A stretch of DNA of 18,800 bases from Desulfobulbus sp. (lineage in GTDB: Bacteria > Pseudomonadota > Gammaproteobacteria > Burkholderiales > Rhodocyclaceae), in contig WQUQ01000313.1 in assembly GCA_009782025.1 (NCBI GenBank), positions 1 through 18,800 of the forward strand, in the 5' to 3' direction. Made by a program: the position numbers and the translations under genes. The first letter of the stretch is position 1. Every line of letters starts with the position of its first letter. Shown piece after piece: positions 1-7,249 of the stretch. A model generated the notes under the pieces. The model was not told where the DNA came from, made no database searches, and saw nothing but the letters and a program-made list of their open reading frames with translations.

Positions 1-599
1 CCGCCGAGCAGGGCGCCCAGCGCGCCGTGGCGGCCATTGAGGGCGGCGCTGAACTGGCGCAGGTTATCGAGGCTGGCCGCCAGCGCCGATTGGGCGTCGG
101 TCAGGTGCTGGAGATTGGCGACCAGGTGCTGAATGTCGGCCACCAGTTGCGGCAGGCCGGCCGTCGCGTCGCCGCTCAACACGTCGCGGCGGGCGCCGTC
201 GGCCAGCGGCGGATCGTCGAGCATGCCGCTGAAGGCGCGCAGACTGGCGCCGCCGACCACGCCGCGTTCGAGCGTGAAAACCGAGGAGGTGCGCAGCCAG
301 CGCGCCTGGCTGACCGGCACGTTGATGTGGAACAGCGCCTTGCCGTCCTCGCCGAGTTCGATGCGGGCGATGCGGCCGATGACGAAACCGGAGAAGGTGA
401 GGCTGCTGCCGACGCTGACCCCCTCGGCGCTCTCGGCGGCCAGCACCAGATGCTGATTGCTCTCGAACACGCCACGGGCGCTGAGCACGAACAGCACGAA
501 ACCCGCCGTCAGCAGCAGCGTCAGCGCCGCCAGCGCGGCGGCTTTTTGCGGGGCATGGGGAATATCCGGCGGGGCGAAGGGCGGTTCGGGCGTGGACAT
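1..599 (-). CDS. MCE-domain (MlaD-like) lipid ABC transporter substrate-binding protein, 3' part cut off
   Basis: This is an inner-membrane-anchored periplasmic protein of the MCE/MlaD family, which binds lipid for an Mla-type ABC transporter. It begins MSTPEPPFAPPDIPHAPQ and has a short proline-rich cytoplasmic tail, one hydrophobic segment at about residues 20-42, and then the MCE domain at about 48-125, which contains GVSVGSSLTFSGFVIGRI. The last visible part (about 148-199) is helical and Gln/Leu-rich, as in longer MCE proteins with a C-terminal helical region. About 199 residues are visible and the reading frame is open to the window edge, so the C-terminus is missing. The start ATG lies 8 bases after the permease stop, preceded by a purine-rich GGAAA, so the two genes are almost certainly cotranscribed. 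Family assignment is good; the lipid carried is unknown. Confidence 0.85.
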   Translation of the reverse strand, partial: MSTPEPPFAPPDIPHAPQKAAALAALTLLLTAGFVLFVLSARGVFESNQHLVLAAESAEGVSVGSSLTFSGFVIGRIARIELGEDGKALFHINVPVSQARWLRTSSVFTLERGVVGGASLRAFSGMLDDPPLADGARRDVLSGDATAGLPQLVADIQHLVANLQHLTDAQSALAASLDNLRQFSAALNGRHGALGALLG

Positions 600-607
600 G
601 TCGTTTC

Positions 608-1354
608 CTAAAGACGGGGCAGCACCAGCAAGGCAGCTTCGCTGACGATCAACAGCGCCAGCAGGCGGGCCATCACCCGCATCTGGCGCGCCGCCGGGTC
701 GCTTGGGCCGCCTTCGATGACGATGGTGGTTGGCGCCAGGCCGACGATGCCGGCGAAGAGCAGCAGTTTGACCGTGAACACCAGCGCCGTGGCCGGATCG
801 AACACCTCGCCGATCAGCCGCGCATAACCGGCCAGCGCCCACTGACTGAGGCCATGGACGACCAGATAGGCGACAACCAGGAGGCTGATGCCGCCGAACA
901 CGGCCAGCGCCAGCACGGCTCCGGCACCGCCGGCGACGTAGGGCAGCAACTGGCGATAGCTCGGCGGCAGCGCGCCGGGCGGGCGGGCCAGTTGCTGCAT
1001 GGTGATCGGAACCAGACGCAGGGCGACGAACAAGGCCGCGACCAGCGGCGTCAGTTCCAGCGCCAGAACGCGGATCACGGCCTCCAGCGCCAGATGCGAC
1101 AGGCCGTAGCTGGCGCTGGTGACGGCGATGATGCGGGTCAGCACCGTGCCGACCAGAATGCTGGTCAGCAGGTAGCCGGGCAGCATTTGCCAGGCGCCGA
1201 GGCAGAACACGGCGGCCAGAGCGCGCCCGTTTCGGCGGTCGTAACAGGATGGTGACAGAACGGCGACCAGGGCCAGCGCGGCAAACCCGATCAGCCGTCG
1301 CTGCCGCGCCAGCCAGCGCCGGCAGCGGCGGGAGATGTCGAGGGAATCAGCCAT
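608..1354 (-). CDS. MlaE-like ABC transporter permease, divergent
   Basis: This is a 248-residue membrane protein with about five hydrophobic segments (roughly 23-35, 50-80, 90-118, 138-170 and 190-245). It resembles MlaE permeases: the segment around LALELTPLVAALFVALR (about 97-113) matches the conserved E-L-x-P-x-x-x-A-L-x-x-A-x-R region, and DPATALVFTVKLLLF (186-200) matches the later conserved helix. The loop after the first motif lacks the ELG...EQIDAL coupling-helix signature usual for MlaE. The MCE protein gene follows 8 bases downstream, which supports the transporter role; no ATPase gene is in the window. The start is uncertain: in-frame ATG at 1372 and GTG at 1393 also exist. ATG 1354 was chosen because the residues before it are poorly family-like. 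None of the three has a strong ribosome binding site. Confidence 0.72.
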   Translation of the reverse strand: MADSLDISRRCRRWLARQRRLIGFAALALVAVLSPSCYDRRNGRALAAVFCLGAWQMLPGYLLTSILVGTVLTRIIAVTSASYGLSHLALEAVIRVLALELTPLVAALFVALRLVPITMQQLARPPGALPPSYRQLLPYVAGGAGAVLALAVFGGISLLVVAYLVVHGLSQWALAGYARLIGEVFDPATALVFTVKLLLFAGIVGLAPTTIVIEGGPSDPAARQMRVMARLLALLIVSEAALLVLPRL

Positions 1355-1445
1355 GGGGCGCTTGCAGGTCATGTCCAGCCCGTATATTGACACGCTTTCG
1401 CCGGCGCGCTGCGCCAGCCGGCGGCATCGTGACGAGCGGCGGCGG

Positions 1446-1451
1446 TATAAT
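1446..1451 (+). promoter_or_regulatory. Consensus -10 box (TATAAT) for the lipoprotein gene
   Basis: An exact TATAAT sits inside a small palindrome (GGCGG-TATAAT-CCGCC, 1441-1456) and ends 10 bases before the lipoprotein ATG at 1462. Initiation about 7 bases after the box would leave a leader of only about 4 bases, and no Shine-Dalgarno sequence is visible. No good -35 box is seen at the expected distance. Confidence 0.55.
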
Positions 1452-1461
1452 CCGCCGACCC

Positions 1462-2154
1462 ATGAAACCGAACCGCCCTTCCGTGCGCATTGCCGTGTCT
1501 TTCCGGCTGCTGGCCGCCGCCGCGATCTTTGCCGCGCTCGGCGCTTGCCAGAGTATCGATACCCGGCCGGTCGATAGTCCGCCGACCGCCAGTAAAACCG
1601 GGCAGACCCAGACCACGCCGCCGACCGCCGCCGAGCCGAGCGGCGACCGTTATGTCCGCATCGGCTATGCCTGCTGCAACCTGCGTCATGACGGCGACTG
1701 GATCGGCGATTCCAACCAGGCCCGCTTGCCTTTCGTGCCGGTTGGCACGCCGATCAGGATCAGGAAGATCGACGGCCAGCACGCCGAGGCCGAGGTCGAC
1801 GGCAAGCCGATGCGCTTCGCTCTCGATTCCGGCCAGCAGGCGGAAAGCATCGAACCGTGGCTCAACAAGATCGTCGTGCCCGATGATCCGAAAGCGCGCC
1901 TGGCCAAGTTTCCGGCGCGCACCCGCAACGCCATCGCCAAGGGAAAATTGCACAAGGACATGAGCCGCGAGCAGGTCATCATGGCAGTCGGCTACCCGCA
2001 GACCGCCGGCAACCCGAAGCTCGACGGGACTTATTGGCGTTACTGGTGGTCGAGTTTCGGGCCGTATTACGTCTACTGGACGAAGGGCGGCGCCGTCAGC
2101 AAGATCCGCGGCGACGCCGAGACCGTCGACGCCGTGACTTACAGCGGCAAATGA
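1462..2154 (+). CDS. Outer-membrane-type lipoprotein with BamE/SmpA-like C-terminal domain
   Basis: This 230-residue protein has a lipoprotein signal peptide: basic N-terminus, hydrophobic stretch at about 14-26, and lipobox L-G-A-C with the lipidated Cys at 29. A low-complexity Thr/Pro linker follows (about 33-62). The middle (about 62-135) is small, with a paired CC at 71-72, and looks SH3-like. Residues about 158-215 (GKLHKDMSREQVIMAVGYPQ, then an aromatic-rich strand) match the pattern of BamE/SmpA-like domains, where a small helix with an x-V-x-x-x-x-G-x-P turn precedes beta strands. The upstream in-frame extension to 1249 runs through the divergent permease gene and lacks coding character, so the ATG right after the TATAAT was taken. 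It converges on dsbD with only 7 bases between stops. The function is not known; an envelope-stability role is inference. Confidence 0.75.
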   Translation: MKPNRPSVRIAVSFRLLAAAAIFAALGACQSIDTRPVDSPPTASKTGQTQTTPPTAAEPSGDRYVRIGYACCNLRHDGDWIGDSNQARLPFVPVGTPIRIRKIDGQHAEAEVDGKPMRFALDSGQQAESIEPWLNKIVVPDDPKARLAKFPARTRNAIAKGKLHKDMSREQVIMAVGYPQTAGNPKLDGTYWRYWWSSFGPYYVYWTKGGAVSKIRGDAETVDAVTYSGK

Positions 2155-2161
2155 CGCAGCC

Positions 2162-3913
2162 TCAAATGACCCGCGCCAGATTGCGCAGAAAGGTCGCCGC
2201 ATCCTGAAAGCCGACGATGCGCACGCTATCGACCTGACGCCCGTCGGCGGTGAAAAAGAGGATGCCGGGCGGCCCGTACAGCTTGAAGCGGTCGAGCAGC
2301 GCCTTGTCCTCATCGCTGTTGGCGGTGACGTCGGCCTGGAGCAGCGTGAAGCCGGCCAGTTTCTCGCGCACGGCCGGGTCGGAGAAGGTGAATTTCTCCA
2401 TCTCCTTGCACGAGACGCACCAGTCGGCATAGAAATCGAGCATCACCGGCCGGCCGGCGGCGGCGATGCGGCGCTCCAGTTCGGCCACCGAGCGCACCGG
2501 CTCGAACGGCAGCCGGGCCGGTTCGGCGGCGTTCGAGCCGCCGCGCAGGCCGGCCAGCGGTTGCAGCGGGTCGCGCCCGCCAGCCAGGGCGCCGAGCAAC
2601 AGCGCCGCGCCGCTCAACAACATGACGATGCCGATGCCTTTCCAGAAGCGCTGGCCGCCGCGCGCCTGAGGCGGCAGCGGATCGAGGGCATGCAGGTAGA
2701 TGGCCGGGATAATCAGCAGCAGCGCCCAGCCGAACATGCTGACGACCGCCGGCAACAACGGCGACAGCAGCCACAGCGCGGTGGCCAGCAGGAGCACGCC
2801 GAAGCCTTTCTTGACGTTTTCCATCCACGGCCCCGTTTTCGGCAGCAGCGAACCGCCGGCAACGCCGACAGCGATCAGCGGCGCGCCCATGCCGAGCGCC
2901 ATGACGAACAGCGCCGCGCCGCCGAGCACCGCGTCGCCCGTCTGACCGATATAGAGCAACGCTCCGGCCAGCGGCGCGGCGACGCAGGGACCGACGATCA
3001 ACGCCGACAGCGCGCCCATCAGAAATACGCCAATGCCGCGCCCGCCGCGCAGATGGCCGGATTCTTCCGCCAGCCGGCTCTGCAACGCGGTCGGCAGTTG
3101 CAGTTCGTAGAAGCCGAACATCGAGAAGGCGAGCAGTACGAAAATCAGGGCGAAAGCGCCGAGCGCCCAGGCGTTCTGCAAGACCGCCGAGAGCAGCGTG
3201 CCGCTGAGGCCGGCGGCGACGCCGGCGGCGGCGTAGGTCAGCGCCATGCCCAGCACGTAGGCCAGCGACAGGGCCAGGCTGCGCGCATGCGAGGCGCGCT
3301 GGCCCTGGCCGGCGATGATGCCGGAGAGGATGGGAATCATCGGCAGAACGCAGGGTGTCAGCGACAGACCGATCCCGGCGGCAAAAAAGAAGGCGAGGAT
3401 GGTCCAGAAACCCGCATCGCGCAGCATCGCGGCAATCGCGCCGCTCTCGTCGCCGCTGCTTGCCGCGCCAGCGGCCTGGCTCGGCGTCGCTGCCGGATCG
3501 GGCAGGGTCAGATCCAGCGTCTGCGTCTGCGGCGGATAGCAGATGCCGGCCTCGGCGCAGCCCTGCACCGTCACCTTGAGGCGCAGCGGCAACGGCCCGG
3601 GAGCGCTGCGTTCGACCGGCAGGCGGATGGCGACCTGGTTGTGATACACCTCGACCTTGCCGAAGGTATCGTCATCCTTCTCCTTGCCCTTGGGAAAAAC
3701 CGGCTCGCCAAGCGTTGCCGCGTCGCTCTCGATGGCAAAGCGGAATTTGTTGCGATACAGGTAGTAATTCCTGGCGATGGCGACGACGACCTCGATGGTC
3801 TGGCCGTCCAGCGCCCGGGCGCTCGGCCTGAAAGCCACCGCCGGATCAAGGAATTCCTCGGCCTGCGCCGCGCCGGCCAACAAGGCAAAAAGCAGCAGCA
3901 ACCAGCGCATCAT
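2162..3913 (-). CDS. dsbD: Thiol:disulfide interchange protein DsbD
   Basis: Full-length DsbD of 583 residues, which passes electrons from cytoplasmic thioredoxin across the inner membrane to periplasmic disulfide isomerases and cytochrome c maturation. A signal peptide occupies residues 1-18 (cleavage after AQA). The N-terminal periplasmic domain holds its redox pair at Cys119 and Cys125 (GCAEAGICYPP). The membrane domain (about 165-445) has the paired cysteines 188 (LTPCVLPMIPIL) and 310 (IVGPCVAAPLAG). The C-terminal thioredoxin-like domain carries the WCVSC site at 498-502. All six catalytic cysteines are present. The start ATG overlaps the cutA stop as ATGA, so translation is probably coupled. 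The cutA-dsbD pairing is common in proteobacteria. A second ATG follows immediately at 3910. Confidence 0.97.
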   Translation of the reverse strand: MMRWLLLLFALLAGAAQAEEFLDPAVAFRPSARALDGQTIEVVVAIARNYYLYRNKFRFAIESDAATLGEPVFPKGKEKDDDTFGKVEVYHNQVAIRLPVERSAPGPLPLRLKVTVQGCAEAGICYPPQTQTLDLTLPDPAATPSQAAGAASSGDESGAIAAMLRDAGFWTILAFFFAAGIGLSLTPCVLPMIPILSGIIAGQGQRASHARSLALSLAYVLGMALTYAAAGVAAGLSGTLLSAVLQNAWALGAFALIFVLLAFSMFGFYELQLPTALQSRLAEESGHLRGGRGIGVFLMGALSALIVGPCVAAPLAGALLYIGQTGDAVLGGAALFVMALGMGAPLIAVGVAGGSLLPKTGPWMENVKKGFGVLLLATALWLLSPLLPAVVSMFGWALLLIIPAIYLHALDPLPPQARGGQRFWKGIGIVMLLSGAALLLGALAGGRDPLQPLAGLRGGSNAAEPARLPFEPVRSVAELERRIAAAGRPVMLDFYADWCVSCKEMEKFTFSDPAVREKLAGFTLLQADVTANSDEDKALLDRFKLYGPPGILFFTADGRQVDSVRIVGFQDAATFLRNLARVI

Positions 3914-4227
3914 GGCTGCGTTTCCTCGGCCAGCCAGTCCAGATAGGCCGGCAGGCCGCGGCTGATTGGCACGGCGATGATTTCCGGCACGGCATACGGA
4001 TGCAATTCACGGATACGCGCTTCAAGCGCCGCATAGCGCCCGGCGGTGGTCTTTATCAGCAGCGGCACCTCGCTCGCCGATTCCACCGCGCCCTGCCAGC
4101 GGTACACCGATTGCACGCGCGGCAGCAGGTTGACGCAGGCGGCCAGTTTTTCCTCGATGACAGCCAGCGCGATGGCATTGGCGACGGCCTCGTCGGGGCA
4201 ATTGCTTATCAACAGTAGCGGTTCCAT
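3910..4227 (-). CDS. cutA: Divalent-cation tolerance protein CutA
   Basis: This 105-residue protein has the usual CutA length and conserved segments: an N-terminal strand (LLLISNCPDE), the EEKLAACVNLLP helix-strand with the conserved Cys31, the strand pair YRWQGAVE and EVPLLIKTT, and the C-terminal HPYAVPEIIAVPI motif. CutA proteins are small trimeric proteins linked to copper and divalent-metal tolerance; the molecular role is not settled. It is the first gene of a two-gene unit with dsbD. The ATG is preceded by no clear Shine-Dalgarno sequence but by TAAAAT 6 bases upstream, which may be the -10 box. Confidence 0.95.
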   Translation of the reverse strand: MEPLLLISNCPDEAVANAIALAVIEEKLAACVNLLPRVQSVYRWQGAVESASEVPLLIKTTAGRYAALEARIRELHPYAVPEIIAVPISRGLPAYLDWLAEETQP

Positions 4228-4233
4228 CGGCGA

Positions 4234-4239
4234 ATTTTA
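4234..4239 (-). promoter_or_regulatory. Candidate -10 box (TAAAAT) for cutA-dsbD
   Basis: Read on the minus strand, TAAAAT ends 6 bases before the cutA ATG, so transcription about 7 bases downstream would begin at the start codon itself. No ribosome binding site and no convincing -35 box are visible. The match to consensus is 5 of 6 bases; AT-rich hexamers in this stretch are few. Confidence 0.35.
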
Positions 4240-4353
4240 CTTGAGCCGGCGGTCACGCGGGCGCCCCTTCGAGTCAAAGTCTGGATGGCTTCCCTTGGCG
4301 TCTTCTTCGTTCGCGCCAAAGTTTGGAAAAAGCGCCGGAAATGACCGCTCGTC

Positions 4354-4407
4354 GCATCCGAGCATCCGAGCATCTGTTCGTCTGTTCGTCTGTTCGTCTG
4401 TTCGTCT
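4354..4407 (+). repeat. Two adjoining 8-bp tandem repeat tracts upstream of the pilus operon
   Basis: GCATCCGA occurs twice plus five bases of a third unit (4354-4374). It runs directly into TCTGTTCG repeated four times plus three bases (4373-4407). The second tract is perfect. The block ends 78 bases before the pilE start codon, and the AT-rich stretch with the presumed pilE promoter (about 4411-4451) follows. Perfect short tandem repeats of this kind can change copy number by slipped-strand mispairing. Confidence 0.9.
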
Positions 4408-4472
4408 AAGTTCCGGTTACAGAAAAGTTCCCCAAATTTCAAAATTTTTTTCGCGCTTTCATCCATTAGCGT

Positions 4473-4478
4473 AAAGGA
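4473..4478 (+). promoter_or_regulatory. Ribosome binding site of pilE
   Basis: AAAGGA lies 7 bases before the ATG at 4486. It fixes this start even though it gives an unusually long prepilin leader. The AT-rich run at about 4433-4451 just upstream is the likely promoter core, but no consensus sigma-70 or sigma-54 boxes could be assigned with confidence. Confidence 0.7.
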
Positions 4479-4485
4479 ACCGGGC

Positions 4486-4953
4486 ATGTATGCAGATTCA
4501 TGGCGACCCATTCGCGCGGTTACCCTGAGGCCGCGCAACCTCCGCTGCGCGGCGGGCTTTACCCTGATCGAACTCATGATCGTCGTGGCGATTATCGGCA
4601 TTCTTGCTGTCATCGCTGCGCCGGCTTATCGAAATTACGTGCTGCGCGCCCGCCTGACGGAAGCCACCAACGCGCTCTCCAGCATTCGCGCGGAGAAAGA
4701 GCAGTTCTATCAGGACAACCGCACCTATGTCGGGTCGCCATGCAGCATGGCTGGGTTGGAGAGTTTCAATATCACCTGCACTCCCGTCGAGACGGCCAGC
4801 ACATACACCATCGTCGCCACTGGCTCGGGACCAGCAGCGGGTTTCGTCTACACCATCAATCAGGCCGGGGTGCGAGCCACGACCAGTACCGCTACGGGAT
4901 GGGGCGGCGCCAGTACCAGTTGCTGGAATGTCCGCGAGGGCGGGTCATGCTGA
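4486..4953 (+). CDS. pilE: Type IV pilin PilE (minor-pilin operon form)
   Basis: This 155-residue type IV prepilin would be processed by PilD after Gly24, leaving FTLIELMIVVAIIGILAV with Phe+1 and Glu+5, the canonical class III signal. The hydrophobic helix spans about 25-50 and the globular domain follows. EKEQFYQDNRTYVG (about 71-84) matches the conserved alpha-beta loop entry of PilE-like minor pilins. Cysteine pairs occur around 92-102 (CSMAGLESFNITC) and at the C-terminus (CWNVREGGSC), the latter fitting a D-region disulfide. The 24-residue leader is long and Arg-rich. It heads the minor-pilin cluster, and its stop overlaps the fimT start by 7 bases. In Pseudomonas the pilE gene stands at the opposite, distal end of the equivalent cluster. 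It is less likely to be the major pilin, given its place among minor pilins. Confidence 0.92.
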   Translation: MYADSWRPIRAVTLRPRNLRCAAGFTLIELMIVVAIIGILAVIAAPAYRNYVLRARLTEATNALSSIRAEKEQFYQDNRTYVGSPCSMAGLESFNITCTPVETASTYTIVATGSGPAAGFVYTINQAGVRATTSTATGWGGASTSCWNVREGGSC

Positions 4954-5558
4954 CCTTGCCGCGGCAGCCTGGCTTCACGCTGATCGAACTGGTCATCGTC
5001 ATGCTCGTCATCGGCATCCTGGCGATGCTGGCTGCCCCAAACTTTGTGGTATGGCGGGCGAACACTGAAATTCGCAGCGTTGCCGAAGCCCTCCAGAACG
5101 ATATCCGGCTGGCGCAGAACGAGGCTTTTCGGCGCAATCGGCAAGTCGCGCTGATTCTGACCAACGGTACGCCGACCAACGACGGCTCGACATTCACGGC
5201 CGCCAGTACGGCCAAAAGCTGGGCAATCATCGCTCTTCCTCTGGTCGACGCCGCAGGAGAAACAGAGAGCCTCATTTCCAGTTACATCCGGTCAGGCGGC
5301 ACGCAGATCACCGGTACCGATGGCAGCGGCGATGCCCTCAAGGCCATTTGTTTCAATTCGGTTGGCCGTTTGACGGCAAGTTCAGGGATTGCCAATGCCA
5401 ATGACGAGCAATGTGCGGCGCCGGCGACAACGGCCCCCCTGATTTTTGCTGTCGCAAATTCCGCCGGAAATCGCCCGCTGCAAATCCAGGTCCGCCTTGG
5501 CGGGCAGGTTCGCATGTGCGATCCCGCCAAATCTTCTCCCGCTCCCGATGCCTGCTGA
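4947..5558 (+). CDS. fimT: Minor pseudopilin FimT/GspH family
   Basis: This 203-residue prepilin has a 9-residue leader (MLTLPRQPG), then FTLIELVIVMLVIGILAMLA with Glu+5, and then the FimT/GspH signature of a helix with EIRSVAEALQNDIRLAQNEA (about 44-63) leading to RRNRQVALI. The C-terminal domain contains a CF...C pair and ends in Cys. FimT/GspH-like minor pilins form part of the pilus priming tip, and FimT homologues have been tied to DNA binding in natural transformation; whether this one binds DNA cannot be read from sequence. The frame is open far upstream, but the ATG at 4947 is preceded by GAGGG and directly precedes the prepilin signal. It overlaps the end of pilE by 7 bases and nearly touches pilV. 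Confidence 0.9.
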   Translation: MLTLPRQPGFTLIELVIVMLVIGILAMLAAPNFVVWRANTEIRSVAEALQNDIRLAQNEAFRRNRQVALILTNGTPTNDGSTFTAASTAKSWAIIALPLVDAAGETESLISSYIRSGGTQITGTDGSGDALKAICFNSVGRLTASSGIANANDEQCAAPATTAPLIFAVANSAGNRPLQIQVRLGGQVRMCDPAKSSPAPDAC

Positions 5559-5559
5559 C

Positions 5560-6057
5560 ATGAAACCGCCCCCTTCGATTCGCTCACGCCGCCGCCACTT
5601 TGCGCCACTTGAAGCACAACGCGGAGTATTGCTGCTTGAAGTTCTGATTTCCCTCTTGATCTTCTCGTTGGCCCTGCTTGGTCTGGTCGCTCTGCAAGCG
5701 CGCGCCGTCCAATATTCGGTCGACGCGGAAGATCGTAACCGCGCATCCCTGCTGGTAAACGAAATCGTCACCGCCATGTGGCTCAAACAGAGTACGAATA
5801 CAGGCGATCTCGCTTCTGAAATTTCGGCTTGGGAAGCAAAATTGAGTGACCCGAGCCAAGGTGGGCTTCCCGGCGGGGCGCAAAAAATCACGACAAACAA
5901 CAAGGTCATACTGGGGCTGGGGCCCAAGCCCGACGGCTCCGTGACCATCCAGGTCACCTGGGATGCCCACAATAGAAGCGACCCAAGTCAGGATAGCCCC
6001 ACGTCCAAGCATAACTTTACGACCACGGTCGTGATACCGCCCGCCAAATTACCATGA
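5560..6057 (+). CDS. pilV: Type IV pilus modification/minor pilin PilV
   Basis: This protein of about 165 residues has a basic leader of about 22 residues ending in QRG, cut before VLLLEVLISLLIFSLALLGL (Glu+5). That is the form of PilV minor pilins, with V rather than F at +1. The remainder is a small domain with AEDRNRASLLVNEIVTAMW, typical of PilV, and a C-terminal beta region (SVTIQVTWDAH) also common in the family. PilV helps assemble the minor pilin/PilY1 tip complex. An in-frame ATG at 5548 lies 12 bases upstream and overlaps the fimT stop; neither start has a clear ribosome binding site. ATG 5560 begins one base after that stop. The 3' end overlaps pilW as ATGA. Confidence 0.88.
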   Translation: MKPPPSIRSRRRHFAPLEAQRGVLLLEVLISLLIFSLALLGLVALQARAVQYSVDAEDRNRASLLVNEIVTAMWLKQSTNTGDLASEISAWEAKLSDPSQGGLPGGAQKITTNNKVILGLGPKPDGSVTIQVTWDAHNRSDPSQDSPTSKHNFTTTVVIPPAKLP

Positions 6058-7235
6058 TGACGAAATCAATGTTCTCATCCCATCGTCGGCAAACAGGCTT
6101 CAGTCTCGTCGAGTTGATGGTCGCCCTGGTCATCGGCTTGATCGTTTCCTTGGCCGTTTTTCAGGTACTGCAAACTTATGAGGGGAAAAAGCGCACAACG
6201 ACATCGGTCAATGACATCAATCAGGCAGGCAACTATGCCATTTTCGTGCTGGACAAATTGGTACGCAGTGCGGGCAATGGAATTACGCAAGGCGATAGCT
6301 CGTTCCTCGGTTGTGTGTTGAATGCCGCCAAGAGCGGGGCACAAATATTTCCGCGCGTCGCTGCGCTGCCGGCGCCATTTGCCGCGATCAGCACTGATTT
6401 TGGTAACACCTTCCGCCTCGCTCCGCTGCTCATCGTCCCCGCGGTCGGCCCCAATGACTCGGATGCACTGATCATCATGGGCGGCAATGCCGGTTACGGC
6501 GAGATGGCGATAGCCTTTGCCGATCAGCCAAAACCAGCCCAATTGACGCTGAATAACACACTCGGCTTCTCGACCAAGGATGTGATTCTGCTCCGCCAGC
6601 CTTCCATGAACGGAAACTGTCTGCTGACCCAGGCCAATGCGGTCAACGCGACTGCCGGCATAATCACGCTGAGCGGCGATTATTACAGCGCGACAGTCAA
6701 TGGGGTCAAGATCACGGATTATTTATATAACCCCGACCCGGCAATGAGCGCGGTTGCATCCAATCTTGGCAATATCGCAAACAATAATCCGCCAACCTTT
6801 GTCGTCGTCGGCGCTGGCGACCCCAATACCTTGTTTGGTTTTGATTTGCTGCACAGCCAGAACCCAACTGAAAACAACAACCAAGTGGCTTATCCCATTG
6901 CTGACAGCGTTTGGGGAATGTACGCCCGCTATGGCGTCGATACCAACAATGACGGAATCGTCGATATCTGGACAAAAGCAGAAGGCGATTACGCGCCCAG
7001 CGCGCTGACCACGCCCAATGCCATCCAAACCATCAAAGCCGTGAGAATTGGACTCATCATGCGGACATCGCTGTATGAAAGAGACCCCGTCACGGCTTCC
7101 GCAGTGACATTGTTCGGCGATCTCGGCGATAGCCTGAAAGTGACAGCAACCCCCGCCGCCGGCAGCGACGCCGAGCATTACCGTTATCGCACCATCGAAG
7201 CCACCATTCCCTTGCGCAACATGCTCGGCATCTGA
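6054..7235 (+). CDS. pilW: Type IV pilus assembly protein PilW
   Basis: This 393-residue prepilin-like protein has a 15-residue leader (MMTKSMFSSHRRQTG), then FSLVELMVALVIGLIVSLAV with Glu+5, followed by the PilW-type region VNDINQAGNYAIFVLDKLVRSAG (about 52-74). The large soluble domain contains ARYGVDTNNDGIVDIW (291-306), in which Asp296, Asn298, Asp300 and Asp304 form a DxNxDGxxD loop of the EF-hand/dockerin calcium-binding kind. The C-terminus (TIEATIPLRNML) matches the usual end of PilW proteins. The length suits the PilW family. It overlaps pilV by ATGA and is followed 14 bases later by pilX. Base composition is visibly lower in GC than in genes at the window ends. Confidence 0.9.
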   Translation: MMTKSMFSSHRRQTGFSLVELMVALVIGLIVSLAVFQVLQTYEGKKRTTTSVNDINQAGNYAIFVLDKLVRSAGNGITQGDSSFLGCVLNAAKSGAQIFPRVAALPAPFAAISTDFGNTFRLAPLLIVPAVGPNDSDALIIMGGNAGYGEMAIAFADQPKPAQLTLNNTLGFSTKDVILLRQPSMNGNCLLTQANAVNATAGIITLSGDYYSATVNGVKITDYLYNPDPAMSAVASNLGNIANNNPPTFVVVGAGDPNTLFGFDLLHSQNPTENNNQVAYPIADSVWGMYARYGVDTNNDGIVDIWTKAEGDYAPSALTTPNAIQTIKAVRIGLIMRTSLYERDPVTASAVTLFGDLGDSLKVTATPAAGSDAEHYRYRTIEATIPLRNMLGI

Positions 7236-7249
7236 AGGGAAATTTTGTC

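Noticed and set aside
1387..1392. Exact TTGACA as a -35 box for the lipoprotein gene
   Set aside because: It is 53 bases from the TATAAT, and nothing like a -10 box occurs 16-18 bases downstream.
2561..3946. Plus-strand open frame of 461 codons
   Set aside because: It is antisense to dsbD, whose motifs and six cysteines are intact; the translation is Gln/Arg-rich as expected for the shadow of a GC-rich gene.
4354..4407. Short repeats as a CRISPR array
   Set aside because: The units are 8 bp and contiguous with no spacers, and no cas genes are present.
4209..4613. Minus-strand open frame of 134 codons across the cutA-pilE gap, which would translate the 8-bp repeats
   Set aside because: It overlaps the pilE start region and the cutA 5' end, has repeat-derived low-complexity sequence, no ribosome binding site and no family resemblance.
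4500..5558. Long 352-codon frame suggesting an extended FimT
   Set aside because: The part before 4947 is out-of-frame pilE sequence; a normal prepilin leader with a ribosome binding site starts at 4947.
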